A DNA stretch of 64,000 nt from Aricia agestis (Eukaryota > Arthropoda > Insecta > Lepidoptera > Lycaenidae), in the NCBI RefSeq assembly GCF_905147365.1, contig NC_056423.1:10520501-10584500 (forward strand), in the 5' to 3' direction. The notes under the pieces are model-generated. The model did no database searches, was not told the DNA's origin, and saw nothing but the letters and a program-made list of their open reading frames with translations. Below are positions 21,100 through 31,837 of the stretch, piece by piece. Position 1 is the stretch's first letter; each line of letters starts with the position of its first letter. The position numbers and the translations under genes are program-made.

Positions 21100-21821
21100 T
21101 AATCCCATTCTGTGCTTAGATTGGTCGTTACGCACAGAGTTCAAAGTTAATAGTAGAGGAGACCGTAGGAGGTCGACTTTCACCGATGGGCGATGTAATA
21201 ACCAGATGAGACATATTTTTTATCAAATATAATTTATAAACAAATATGCCTAGATTTACTTGCCTATCTAAAAGTGCTCATGGCAATTTTTTTTTTAGTT
21301 TTTAGCTAGGCAAAGTTGATTTTTTGCAGGCAAGTCTATATGACTGATTTTGTAATAAAATAATCTAAAATTTGATATAACTTTCGATAAGTTAGCAGAA
21401 CGATGGAGTCACCTATATTGACTTACCTGTTCACATCGGCTTGCCAGGTAGCTATGCTTACACAGAAATGAGTAGGCAAGCCTACTGATGCATATTCTGT
21501 GTGTTAAAAACTAACAGTGAAATAAAATTCATTTGGTTATCAAAAGAATAAAAGTCATGAAAAAAAAAATCGATTAAAGTTATTTAATTAAAAATAGCCA
21601 TGAGCACCTTTAGATAGGCAAGTATTTATAGGCATATTTGTTAATAAATTACTTATATCTGATAAAAATATGTCCCATCTGGTTATCAGATCGGACATAT
21701 TTTTATCGACTGATAAAAATATGTCCGATCTGATGATATCCGTCCGATCTATGAAGGTCGACCTCCCTCCGGCTCTTAGACCATAAGTTAATTCAGACCT
21801 ACTTGCGCATAAATGGGATTA
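21100..21821. mobile_element. Degenerate fold-back element with long inverted arms
   Basis: The best-matched arms are about 21198-21290 and 21596-21686 (ATAACCAGATG...ACATATTTTTATC versus its reverse complement, including CTTGCCTATCTA/TAGATAGGCAAG). Weaker inverted similarity extends outward to TAATCCCATT at 21100 and AATGGGATTA at 21821, through GGAGGTCGAC/GTCGACCTCC. An extra perfect 23-bp inverted repeat with a 4-nt loop lies in the right arm at 21685-21734. No coding capacity. Confidence 0.65.
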
Positions 21822-22718
21822 AAGTATAAACTGCGTGAAACACTCCAAGATGGCAGGTTTATAGGGTTTCGAAACTCGGAAGAGTAAATAGGGGTTAGGA
21901 TCACTTTGTTACCCGTCCGTCTTTTCTCAACGCTTCGAGTTTTTTTCAACGCTTGGAGGTATCAGGCAGAAAATTCACTAAAAAATACTCAGGTTTGTAC
22001 AGAATTCTCATGATGAGTCGTACTCGCGCTTGTCCGTTAATTTTAACTGCGCAAGTGGATCTAAATACTTAGTACAAATATATTAAAATATTTTAACGGC
22101 CGTAATCAGAGACATTTAATTATTACTGATCTTAAATGAAGAGTTTGAAAATGTATAAAGCCTACGTCATTTTTTTATTTAAAAATGTAATGCAAAGTTA
22201 GTATAAATAAAAACAATAGATTAAAGTAATCAAAGCAGTCTGAATACGGCCGTAAAAGGGTGTCAACTATGTAAGGGTGTATGTTGTGTTAGTCACATTA
22301 TTAGAACAATCAGCAAATGTGCATATTTTATGTGTTTCTCTTCTTGTGTTAGTTATTAGCCACGTTTCTATCTTTGACTGAGACGTTGGAAGAGTTATTT
22401 GGTAGAAAAGGAGCAGTAAAAATATAAATCTTTCTATTAGTAGGTAAGTTGGGAAATATGCATTTACAGTCACATCACAAAATTAAGATGAGATTCGCAT
22501 GCAATTGAAAACGTTGACATACGTTTCTCTTTTAAATTGTTATTTCATGCAAAAAATTTTAAATATTGGCTGATATTTTATGAATGTTAAATTTTTTCTC
22601 ATGTAATGATACTTGCAAACGTATTATAGCAGGCGCAGGGTGGAATTGAGTATGCCAAATAAATATGACACCTCACTTTTTTGTCGGGAGTTAAAATGAA
22701 CAAATATGTCACCTGCCT

Positions 22719-22933
22719 GCCTAGTATACGTCAACGAGATATCTCACTCTCGAGATAATTAAAAACTACTCGTCTCATAATGTCAAAATCTCGACATTAT
22801 CTTGACAAAACTCTATAAAATGTGTTATTTCGATGACAGATCTACGCGAGAAAAAATGTTTGTCATGCGAGGGTTAATAGAGATGAAGAGACAAACCATG
22901 TAGAGTGAGATATCTCGTTGGCGTATGCTAGGC
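22719..22933. mobile_element. TIR element, copy 1 of an ACGAGATATCTC family
   Basis: Left GCCTAGTATACGTCAACGAG and right end mirror each other over about 32 bp (22719-22750 and 22902-22933). The interior includes a GACAGATCTACGCGAGAAAA segment that recurs in the copy at 29515-29770. Confidence 0.7.
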
Positions 22934-23517
22934 ATGCTGGCAACAACTAGTGTCAAAATTGGACCAATACGACTCCTGGTAACATAGAATCATCATTTGC
23001 ATGCTATCTGAGTTCAAGCCGATTCAGAGAATGCGGTCCACATAATATTTTGTATACTCGACTCCACCCAGCACTCGCTCTATATGATCTGCACCCATCT
23101 TTCAAAACATTTGTAAAATCAAAACGCACACTTTGATTTTGAACTTACTAGCGAGGGCTTATTATCATTTGTTTTAGGTCCAGTTGTTTTTTGAGTGCTT
23201 GACGATACTAGGGAAAGCAGCTACAATAGCAAAGAAATACACATACATTAGAATATTACGTACGGGTATTAAAAGCAAGAATATAACTGAAAAATTGTTT
23301 AAAAATTTAATATTATTATTGACAAAAGCTTAAAGGACCAATAATTCTGAAAACTCTTAAAAGACTAATCATTACATCAATATTAATAAAATATTGAATA
23401 AACATGCAATTATAAGTCAATAACTTCTATTGAGTAGTCAACAGATAGAGATGCGGATATATTATGAAAATCTGTAAAGAGGTAACACAATCAAATCCAC
23501 ACTAATACTAAATAATA

Positions 23518-23938
23518 AAAAGGGTTACGTACCGTTATAGAGCAAAAATTGTGCTTTTGTATGGGGGCCCCCTTGAATTTTTATTTTATTTTTAAATATT
23601 ATTATTAATTATTAAAGTAAGTACACAATTCATATATTTTAGGCCTTTGTGAAAATTTCAAGTGCCTACCTATTGCCATTATTGATATCGAGCAAAAAAG
23701 GCCATAAAAATCACGTTTGTTGTATGGGAGCCCCCCTTAAATAATAAATATTAATATTGTTTTCAGTATTTGTTGCTATAGCGGCAACAGATATACACAA
23801 TCTGTGAAAATTTCTGTCTAGCTGTAGCGGTTCTTGAGTTACAGCCTGGCGAATGACACAGACGGACGGACAGATGGACAGACAACGAAGTCTCAGTAAT
23901 AGGCTCCCTTTTTTACCCTTTGGGTACGGTACCCTAAA
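23518..23938. repeat. Interspersed repeat with GGGTACGGTACCCT end
   Basis: Starts AAAAAGGGTTACGTACCGTT and ends TTTGGGTACGGTACCCTAAAAA, with a conserved GACACAGACGGACGGACAGA segment. This end pattern is common in lepidopteran interspersed repeats, and the ends are partly inverted repeats of each other. Class unknown. Confidence 0.5.
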
Positions 23939-24002
23939 AATGTTAAAATTATAACATTTATAATATTAGTGTGGATTTAAATTTAGTACGATTCCGTTAA
24001 AG

Positions 24003-24039
24003 AAGCTTAAATATAGCAATTATTCCTATATTTAAGCTT
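24003..24039. repeat. 13-bp perfect inverted repeat
   Basis: AAGCTTAAATATA and TATATTTAAGCTT around an 11-nt loop. Confidence 0.85.
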
Positions 24040-24224
24040 TTTAGCGAAAAACATCAGTGTTTAATATTTGTTTTTGTCTGTATTCATTTTGATTTGACGT
24101 GCGTTTTAAGTTTTTTTATTTTAATTTTCATATTAATAAAAAAGTAAGATAAAAATTATTACAGCCTTTAACTTACAGTCTCTGTCTATATAATTATACT
24201 ATGGTCTGATATGGAAAAAAGTTA

Positions 24225-24497
24225 GGGCCGGGACACATAAACGGGACACGACGTCGCGTCGTAGAAACTCACGATGCGTCATCTTTAAATTTTGAATAAC
24301 AACTGTGGCACTGACACAGGAACGCATCGTGAGTTTCTACGACGCGACGTCGTGCCGTGTATCGTGGCACGTTACGATGTCGCGACGTAGTTTTTTACGA
24401 TGCTCGTCGTAGACACCCACGACGCGACGTCGCATCGTGAAACGACGCCGCATCGTGGTACGACACGACGTCGTGTCGTGTTTATGTGTCCCGGCCC
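24225..24497. mobile_element. CpG-rich TIR element with nested inner palindrome
   Basis: Outer ends GGGCCGGGACACATAAACGG and CATAAACACGACACGACG-type reverse complement pair over about 34 bp with a few mismatches; TA flanks both sides (24223-24224, 24498-24499). Inside, 24247-24279 and 24322-24354 are perfect 33-bp inverted repeats. The body is built from CGACGT/ACGATGCG modules, unusual for this AT-rich region. ORFs across it (24400-24669) are artefacts. Confidence 0.75.
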
Positions 24498-24690
24498 TAA
24501 AAAGGCTTCAAAGACAAGAAAAAAATGTATTGATATGGGATGTTACACAAAGGTCAGAGCAAAGGGAGCTACTGAAAGAAATCGGATCAAACGTCGAACA
24601 ACACTTTTTGTTTATTATGGTGCTGCCCCTAGTGCGAAAACATTGCAGGATATAATATACGTGATATAATATATTACACCCTACTAGAAT

Positions 24691-24880
24691 CTAGATGACT
24701 CTGTTGCGCCAAAACTCGTTTATCGCGCGGGAACCGTACATTGTTCCGGGATAAAAAGTATCTCCATACCAAATTTCAGCAAAATCGGTTCAGCGGTTTG
24801 GCCGTGAAGAGGTAACAGTCAGACAGACAGACAGACAGACACACTTTCGCATTTATAATATTAAGTAAGTATGGAATGGA
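24691..24880 (-). mobile_element. Non-autonomous Helitron (family B), near full length
   Basis: On the minus strand it begins TCCATTCCATACTTAC, has AAATGCGAAAGTGTGTCTG with a (GTCT)n run, and ends GCGCAACAGAGTCATCTAG, i.e. a 5' TC and 3' CTAG preceded by a hairpin-like GC segment. Relatives are at 30838-31027, 56914-57010, 59405-59598 and 62191-62403. Confidence 0.7.
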
Positions 24881-25406
24881 TTAAGAAAATGTTGCAGTAA
24901 TATTATATCCTATTAGTTTTAAATTATAATAGTCCATTACGCCTAAGGGCATTTTTCCTATTTTTAACGAATTCTATGATCTTACCTTTATGACATTTGT
25001 CAAATGTATAAATCTTTTATAAGTAAGAGGATAAAAGTTAATTTTGTTACAGCAGCAGTTAAACATATAATTGCGAATTGCAAAATGAGACGGTGAAAAT
25101 AGAATTGAAAATTATTTCCACTGCCGATGAATCAATTTCAAATGAAATTGATTTATAGGCAGAGTACGAGTCGCGATCGTTGTCGAATCAAAATCGAATC
25201 GGACTCGTAAATCGAAATCGCATCAGTTTATAGAGTAGGAACGCAAACCTTTAAGCCTGAATTTGATATTCTAAAGCCGTCTACTGCCAGTCTAATCTAC
25301 TAAGCGTATGTTCCAAAATAAAAACCAATATATTGGCCAGTACTCAAGACGTCATGTATCATATTGTACTGGTGTGCCATTGGTGAGACAAGTGCGACAT
25401 ATTATA

Positions 25407-25505
25407 ATGATTGATTCATAAGCAGTTGACGGAAGTACGTCATCTGTCGGCTGGGTTTGACAAAACGCGACCAAAATACGTAGGTCTGCCATCTGCCTAT
25501 GAACT
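25407..25505 (+). mobile_element. Short TIR repeat (ATTCATA-GCAG family), copy 1
   Basis: TTCATAAGCAGTTGAC at the left and ATCTGCCTATGAA at the right form imperfect inverted ends. The internal CTGTCGGCTGG-TTTGACA segment matches the copy at 26447-26572 in reverse orientation. Confidence 0.6.
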
Positions 25506-26446
25506 TCTCTAATAGTTCGTCAATGCACCAGGACATATTTCGGAAAGAATCAACATTATGACGTAGTCTAGACGACACGAGCTCTGGCCTGTATACTGTG
25601 CCATATTTCGGAACATTTGTACTGCGGTGGTACAGACAAGCACACAAACTCACTGCTCGTTGGCTGTGCGGATCCAAGTCCTTACGCTCCTTCAGCGAAC
25701 CGCCAAGAAGCCGCTGTATCTACATACACATCGCAGAAAACATGCAACTAATAACAACACAAAATTGAAAAATAAAATATACTGTATACTAAATAAATAT
25801 ATAACTATATCGTTCAATGCTCATGCAATATGTGCCATAGGGATGTTGACTATTTGTCGGGTATTCAATAATCTGACATGAAAAAAGACCCATTTTTGTC
25901 AATATTAATCTTTCAATTTTTAGAAAAGTATTTATTTATCGCCTATGTGCACGCTGTATTTGTATTAACCCACTATAGTCAGGTATTGAGTTGATGAATT
26001 CTGTCATGTTCTATAAGAAGTCGAGCATAACTCCTTTAGATCATAATAAATTATAATATAGACCAAACGACAGTAAAAAATATTAAAAATTTATTATTTT
26101 TAATATTTTTTTAGCCAACATCCCTATTCTCAGTATGATTTTTTTATTCTACTCAAAATGCTATGCATTGAAGTATCAATAATAATATTATGATCTAGAT
26201 ATCATGCTCAGTGCTTGCATGAAAATTCTAGGTCTAGTGCTCAAACCACTAAACAGTTCACACTGTGCTAATTTCAACTTTATGATAAAAAGTATAAAGA
26301 TATGAAATTAATATCAAAATTAAAATAAACTTAATAATATTTTGCTGCTCTTAAAATAAATATTTGCCGTCATAATAGACCTTTATAACTATTACCTCTG
26401 TTCGCCATAATGTGAATAATACATGTACTATCAGATAAGTTAATTC

Positions 26447-26572
26447 ATAGGCAGATGTAGGACCTACATAATTAAGTAGCGTTATGTCAAATCCAGCCGA
26501 CAGATCACGACTGACATTTAATTGACATAACCCGACTAAATGACGAAGGTCTGTCAACTGCATATGAATCTA
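26447..26572 (-). mobile_element. Short TIR repeat (ATTCATA-GCAG family), copy 2
   Basis: Its reverse complement gives TTCATATGCAGTTGACAG through CTGTCGGCTGGATTTGACAT to CTGCCTATGAATTAACT, the same order as at 25407-25505, with an extra stretch inside. Confidence 0.6.
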
Positions 26573-26918
26573 GTTCTTCGATATTTAAAAAGTTTTGGCT
26601 AATGTCTACCTAATAAATAATATTCGCCTTGAATAATAGCAGTGCCGTCAAACTATATTGGCTGTAAAATTATTGCGGTGCCGTCATAACGCGGTGTCGC
26701 CACAGTCGTCATGAGCCGGTCACACTATTGCGGCGAGTGAAAGGTCATTTAAAATTGGCGGTCTCTAAAAAACAGTGTTATTTTTAAAAATAGTTTGCTG
26801 ATCTGTAAACAGGCAGCATAATATTCTATTATGTTGAGACGATCGCATGACAGACAAGGACAAAATATTTTACAACTGCAACGACTGCAGCTATGGATTT
26901 TTTAACATATTTTATAAA

Positions 26919-27692
26919 CTAGCTGTTGCCCGCGACTTCGTCCGCGTGGACTTCAGTTTATAGCGCGCGATGTCAACAAAATTGGTGTCAAAAGCTTTTA
27001 TAAAAAAAACCCTGGTACCCCTTAAATCAATACAGCTGTGCAGTGTGCAAACAATAAGTACTTCATTTTTGTATGTTAAACATAATATATAAAATATTAT
27101 GCCAAATTTTAAAGCTTATTTAGCCCCCCAATTACACAACTTTACCCATAAACTATTTATCATTGATAGGTTTAGCCCCAATTTCACCAACGTCTGTTAG
27201 TGTTAACAGCTTGTTAAAATATCCCGTCTTCTCTTTCATTCATATGAAAAACAAAACAGCTAACGTGATACTAATTCGAGCATTAACTTTAACAGTCGTC
27301 GGTGAAATTTGGTCTTAAGGTTACGTCACTGCCTGCACAGATAAAGTACTGAGTTATTTAATACCGTAGAATAGATATAACAATCGAAAAAAATCGAGAC
27401 TTAAATGTAAGATGATACCACCTCTTATAGAAAGACTTTTGAGCAAGCGTCAGCGCGATGTAGAAGACGCACGGCGCCATCTATTATGAATTTTTTGAAC
27501 AAATTTACGACCCTTACAACCCTTTTTTCCAGTAAAAAAGTAGCCTATGTCCTTTCTCAGGCTTTAGACTATCAGTATACAAAATTTCATTACAATCGGT
27601 TCGGTAGTTTTGGCGTTTGGCGTGAAAGCGAGACTGACAGACAGACAGACAGACAGACAGAGATACTTTCGCATTCATAATATTAGTACAGA
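26919..27692 (-). mobile_element. Non-autonomous Helitron (family C), full length, 774 bp
   Basis: On the minus strand it starts TCTGTACTAATATTATGAAT after an A, carries the (CTGT)n segment, and ends GCGGACGAAGTCGCGGGCAA-CAGCTAG followed by T. The terminal hairpin (GCGGAC/GTCGC) plus CTAG is the Helitron 3' signature. No Rep/helicase gene is present. Confidence 0.75.
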
Positions 27693-27738
27693 TTATGTGC
27701 ACACTGCACAGCTGTTTTTGGGTATTTTGATTAATTAA

Positions 27739-27811
27739 GGGCCGCGCTACACCGGAATGGCAGCGGCGAGGCGAGCACTTTCAGCGCTGCCATTCCGGTG
27801 TAGCGCGGCCC
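27739..27811. mobile_element. Minimal MITE, 73 bp, perfect 27-bp TIRs
   Basis: GGGCCGCGCTACACCGGAAT... at the left is exactly mirrored at the right (27739-27765 and 27785-27811), leaving a 19-nt centre. TAA flanks both ends (27736-27738, 27812-27814), a PIF/Harbinger-type 3-bp duplication. Confidence 0.85.
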
Positions 27812-27815
27812 TAAG

Positions 27816-27927
27816 AGGGGTACCACTTACCAGGGTTTTAAAAAGTTTTTAAATTTGACACAAATTTTGTTGACACCGCGCGCTATAAACTAAAGTCCAC
27901 GCGGACGAAGTCGCGGGCAACAGCTAG
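27816..27927 (+). mobile_element. Helitron family C, 3' end fragment
   Basis: Begins GGGGTACCACTTACCAGGGT and ends ACGCGGACGAAGTCGCGGGC-AACAGCTAG then T. Opposite orientation to the copy at 26919-27692, with the 73-bp MITE between them. Confidence 0.75.
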
Positions 27928-28373
27928 TTATGAATAAAAACAATAATATATAATAAAGTAGGTATGATTAGTTCTGTTATAATAATGAAGTAAAAAATAA
28001 AGCGCCATCTGTTTTCATATATTAGAATTAAAATGTTGATTGCATTGATATATTTTCTGGATGGAATATAGGCCAACACAACACACTCGAACTCCTTAGA
28101 AATGCAGTAGGAGTTCTATAAGATAAGATAGATTGATTATTATTATAGCAAGTGATAATATTATTAAACATAATATTCTAACGTATTAAAAACTATAAAC
28201 AAAAACATAATAACTAATAAGTATGATTAGTTCTATGTTCCAACGAAGTAAAAAAAAAGCGCCATCTGTTGAATCGTATTAGAACTAAAATGTTCATTGC
28301 ATCGCGTCGATATATTTCTGGATTTTTTATAATATTATACATAAAATATATTTAAGATTTTTGAAATATTATT

Positions 28374-28470
28374 TTAATTCACATCCAAGACCCAGGAACA
28401 TTGAAAACTTTTTGTTCCGCCTGCGGGACTCGAACCCAGGACCCCCGGGATGAGCGCTGGCCACGCGCAA
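28374..28470 (-). repeat. tRNA-related SINE fragment
   Basis: On the minus strand GGGTTCGAGTCC (complement of 28426-28437) is a perfect Pol III B box, preceded by TGGCCAGCGCTCATCC, a degenerate A-box region. No cloverleaf can be folded, so it is a SINE head rather than a tRNA gene. It abuts a Helitron piece. Confidence 0.55.
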
Positions 28471-28490
28471 TGCGAATTCATTTTCATCGA

Positions 28491-28612
28491 TATTTTCATG
28501 GAAATAAGATATTTTCCCACATCAAAATGTAGCCTATGTCCTTTCTCAGACTCTAGAATAACTGTGTACAAAATTTCATTGCAATCGGTTCAGTAGTTTT
28601 GGCGTGAAAGCG

Positions 28613-28643
<31 letters not shown>

Positions 28644-28674
28644 GATACTTTCGCATTTATAATATTAGTATAGA
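28491..28674 (-). mobile_element. Helitron family C, 5' end fragment
   Basis: The minus strand begins TCTATACTAATATTATAAAT GCGAAAG with a (CTGT)n run and continues to GGACATAGGCTACATTTTG, matching the first part of the copy at 26919-27692. Confidence 0.7.
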
Positions 28675-28885
28675 TTAGCGGATCCTACAATAATTATTAT
28701 TTAACAACTAATTTGACAATAAGATTGTAAGGCGTTCAATATTAACCCTACATGGTAAATAAAATTGTACAATACGTGATATAATAAAATTGATCGTCTT
28801 TGGGCCGGCTTACAGTCAATATCCTTACGTCGCTGTATCAAAGCCGCTTTATGACGGCACCGCATAAAGGCGTTCGGACACTCAC

Positions 28886-28968
28886 GACTAGAAATTCGTT
28901 CTTGTCAACCCTCTGGTTGCCATCGGTATCGAACATATTGAAGGCTATCTGGAAGCCCGAAGCTGGTT
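28886..28968 (-). CDS. MICU3: MICU3-like, exon d: first EF-hand
   Basis: The minus strand has TTTTCAG before AACCAGC and GTGAGTGT after CTAGTC. The 83-bp exon takes one base from the previous exon (ACA A|AA) and encodes KPASGFQIAFNMFDTDGNQ, RVDKNEFLV. DTDGNQRVDKNE is a complete 12-residue EF-hand loop: Asp1, Asp3, Asn5, Asp9, Glu12. The surrounding F-x-IAFNMFDTDGN and DK-x-EFLV match MICU2/MICU3 EF-hand 1, which senses intermembrane-space calcium. It ends in phase 0 and joins to MEKIF at 20817, across 8 kb of repeats. Confidence 0.92.
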
Positions 28969-30204
28969 CTGAAAACAAAAAAAAAAATATTGAGCTTTAC
29001 ATACAGGGTGCAATTGAACCTTCCTGCCAAATATTGATATGTTAGTCCTTATTATAAATAAAAATATACGTATTTTTTCTTTTATAATCACTCAGTACTA
29101 AAATGTTGAGAAATAACTACCGAAAGTTATCCTAAAAATCACTAAAATTAATGGACGTCACGAAGCGTCGCCTGCGCGTGACGTGCCCCCGCGCGCGCAC
29201 TACCCTCGCGTCAACCCCGCTCATTCCCCCGCGCCGCGAGTGACCGTTCTGCAACGATTTAAAATGGCATAAATATGTCATTAAAAAAATATAACACCAA
29301 ATTTTTTTAAAGTTAAATGGCCTCTCCTAATGATACTTAAGCCCTGGAAAAAATTTGGCAGGAAGGTTTAATTTCACCTGTATTTAAACAGTGAATCCAT
29401 ACTAATGTTATAAATACGAAAGTGCGTGTTCTGTCGAGTTATGTAACCTATTTAGGTTTTATTAAAAAGACAAGTGAAATCAGAAATGTGTCATATCGCT
29501 TCAACTCCCAAGCGGCCATCAGCCGGCCTAAGATGAGCATAGTTGACAAGATGAGATGAGCAAATGAGAAAATTTTTGTTTTCTCGATGTTTGATGGTTT
29601 GTCTCTTGCCTGCCTGAAATAAACGTATTTTGTTTTTTGTGTTTGTTTGTTTGTTTTGTTCATCTCTATTGGCCCTAACATGACATACATTTTTTCTCGT
29701 GTAGATCTGTCGTCAAAATCGACAATATAACTACACTCGAGAATTAGATATCTCGTTGTACGCGCATGCTAAACTCATAGATGATAACAATAGATAAGCT
29801 ATTGTGTCTAGAATTTCCACGATCGAGGTAATATTATGGTAGTTCAAAAATATATGGCTTGCAATAATAGCAACATGTGAAAATAAATAAATATATACTA
29901 CTTTTTATTGCTCTACACTCAACAGCCTTTGAGTTTGTCGAAAGACCTTTCAGTATTTTCAACGGTGTGTCTGTCCGTCTGTTAACTCTTCAGGCTTAAG
30001 CCGCTGAACTGATTCTGACTGATCTTTCACTTCCAAAGTTTAAGGGTTTTTCATAATGCTCAGAAAATATTGCAATCCAACAAGTTAAGAACCACAAGAT
30101 GGCGCTTTCGGATTTTGATATATTTCTGAGTTTAAACGCGAAAAATGTTCAAAAATCGGCCAATATATTATGATCTAAATATGCAACATATATTTTTTAC
30201 TCAC
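28969..30204. other. MICU intron between exons d and c
   Basis: About 1.2 kb, bounded by GT-AG on the minus strand. It holds a TIR element copy (29515-29770), short Helitron B scraps near 29395 and 29965, a CpG-rich patch at 29160-29245, and otherwise AT-rich DNA. Confidence 0.7.
29515..29770 (-). mobile_element. TIR element, copy 2 of the ACGAGATATCTC family
   Basis: Shares CTCGTGTAGATCTGTCGTC, ACTCGAGAATTAGATATCTC and GCCTGCCTG segments with 22719-22933, in reverse order and strand. Confidence 0.6.
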
Positions 30205-30252
30205 TTGTTAACACGGAGAGTAGAAACAGATACTCAGTGTAGGAGATGATTC
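30205..30252 (-). CDS. MICU3: MICU3-like, exon c (48-bp micro-exon)
   Basis: Minus strand: CTATTTCAG, then 48 bases, then GTGAGTAAAA. With one base from the previous exon it encodes G-IISYTEYLFLLSVLT and leaves one base for the next Lys codon. GLISYTEYLFLL-x-ILTKP is a hallmark of MICU proteins just before EF-hand 1. Both phases fit the neighbouring exons exactly, which confirms so short an exon. Confidence 0.93.
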
Positions 30253-30740
30253 CTGAAATAGTGATAAAAATACACATTAGACGTGAGAACAAAAGTGAGT
30301 TTATGTAAAAATATTTTTTGTGGGTAACTATGATTTCTTTGATTATTAATAATATTAATAATAATATCTATGGACGCTTCACACCACATCAGTCTGGCCT
30401 CGTGCTAAGTATCTGAAGGACTTGTGTTAAGCTGGGTATCCACTAGAGGCAGCTTTGGGCTGAGCAGCCTCACCCTGAGCCTGCCGCGACACGCGGAATG
30501 TTAATGCGTCTCCACTTGAGCTCACGAAAATACCTTCGGGGCAAGCCTCGAACCTGAGCCGAAATTTACTCAGTATTTCTTTTACCTACCACCATATTGT
30601 GTGACAGAGGTAAAGTTGCTGCAGCATTGGTATACAGAAGAAAAAATGTGAGAAACGAAAACGACGATGATGGCTAAAGGAACTATATCGTCAGCGAAAT
30701 AATCTTAAATCGTAATAATATAATATTCGATAAAACACGA

Positions 30741-30837
30741 ATAAAATGACATTTTCTAAAAATGATTTCTAGCTAGATCGATTTATCGCCCCCGAAACCC
30801 CCTATATACTAAATTTCATGAAAATCGTTGGAGCCGA
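30741..30837 (-). mobile_element. Helitron family A, internal fragment
   Basis: Minus-strand sequence matches the GGCTCCAACGATTTTCATGA...GGGGGTTTCGGGGGCG...ATTTTATTCGTGTTTTATCG part of the copies at 51911 and 53705. Both the 5' end with its (TA)n tract and the 3' hairpin are missing. Confidence 0.75.
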
Positions 30838-31027
30838 TTGTGCGCCAAAACTCGTTTAACGCGCGGGAACCGTACACTTTTCCGGGACAAAAAGTATCCT
30901 ATGTCCTTTCCCGGGACTCAAAGTATCTCCATGTCAAATTTCAGCAAAATCAGTTCAGCGGTTTGGGCGTGAAGAGGTAATAGACAGACAGACAGACACA
31001 CTTTCGCATTTATAATATTAGTATGGA
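30838..31027 (-). mobile_element. Helitron family B, truncated, fused to a family A piece
   Basis: Minus strand starts TCCATACTAATATTATAAAT GCGAAAG and runs through CCGGAAAAGTGTACGGTTCC to GAGTTTTGGCGCACAA, where family A sequence begins at once. Confidence 0.7.
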
Positions 31028-31028
31028 T

Positions 31029-31075
31029 TTGCTTGTTAGTAATAAAAAAAATGTTCTAGGGCCCCCCACTATTAT
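31029..31075 (-). repeat. Fragment of the GTTCC-TAGAAC interspersed repeat
   Basis: GCTTGTTAGTAATAAAAAAA and TGTTCTAGGGCCCC match the copy at 46288-46480 on the same strand. Confidence 0.6.
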
Positions 31076-31297
31076 AGAATTTTCTACGGCTTTATTTGTC
31101 AAATTGAAAGTAGTGTTTCGTAAATCGTAGCTATTGTCATATTATTTTAGTGTGCGAAAATAATCTTGAGAACCAAATTCAAAACGATTGAAGTATGGGA
31201 GTTACGTTTCCTAGTTTTTATTATTCGTAGTGTTGAACACATGTGGGTTGTTTTGCAAAACATCGGATATGGAGAATTACGTGTTGCAACGCCTCAC

Positions 31298-31408
31298 CTT
31301 TATCCCTCAAGTTCCTGAACATCTGGGGCGAGCCCTTCTTCAGCGGCGGCACCTGGTCCTTCAGCTGCTCAATCTCCTTCGCCGTCAGCACGCGACGCTT
31401 GAGGCGCG
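31298..31408 (-). CDS. MICU3: MICU3-like, exon b
   Basis: Minus strand: CGTTTTCAG before CGCGCC, donor AAAG|GTGAGG. The 111-bp exon completes a Pro codon from the previous exon and encodes RLKRRVLTAKEIEQLKDQVP, PLKKGSPQMFRNLRDK, ending one base into Gly. The joined junctions read EPR-P-RLKRRVL and RDK-G-IISY, as in MICU2/3 proteins. LT-x-x-EI-x-x-L...PPL-x-x-G...FR-L-DKG is the conserved linker before the helix leading to EF-hand 1. Confidence 0.92.
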
Positions 31409-31837
31409 CTGAAAACGTAATAACTTGAATTGAGTAGGTAACCCAGTAGTGGTAGTCGGGATAAAGTTAATAGCGTACAGATATAGAATTATATACCAGC
31501 GTGCGTCTTTCTTCAGACACATCCGTCAGCCATATAGGGAGGTAAAACCATACGAGTATTCAGATCGCAAAAGGCGGGATAAGTTTCGACTAGTTTTACT
31601 TATTTATAAGCACGGAAAAAAGTTAAGGTCATTGCAATTTTGTGGTGTCTTACGATTTGTATCGAGAGTTTGTACACCTCCTATATTTTCTTATGACTAA
31701 TTTTATTACCGGTCCTAAGACACCTTTAGCATATTTCTCGAGCTCCCTAAGAACATATCAAAGGATTTACGTGGATACAGGTTGAAAAAGTCGCTGTCGC
31801 TCCCTCTAGGACGCTGCCGCCGCTCTATGGTACTCAC

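Larger units (their letters stand above)
20818..28885. other. 8-kb intron of the MICU gene, filled with repeats
   Basis: Bounded by clean splice sites on the minus strand. It holds at least four TIR/fold-back elements, a GTACCGTA-type repeat, several Helitron copies and a tRNA-related SINE piece, all listed separately. Stretches at 21830-22700, 22940-23515, 24881-25400, 25510-26440, 26573-26918 and 27928-28370 are AT-rich, with nothing further recognised. Confidence 0.7.

Noticed and set aside
24400..24669. 89-aa plus-strand ORF
   Set aside because: Most of it is the CpG-rich inverted-repeat element at 24225-24497, so it is open by composition.
28374..28470. Possible tRNA gene
   Set aside because: A perfect B box is present, but the A box is degenerate and no acceptor stem or anticodon arm can be formed. 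Better explained as a tRNA-derived SINE head.
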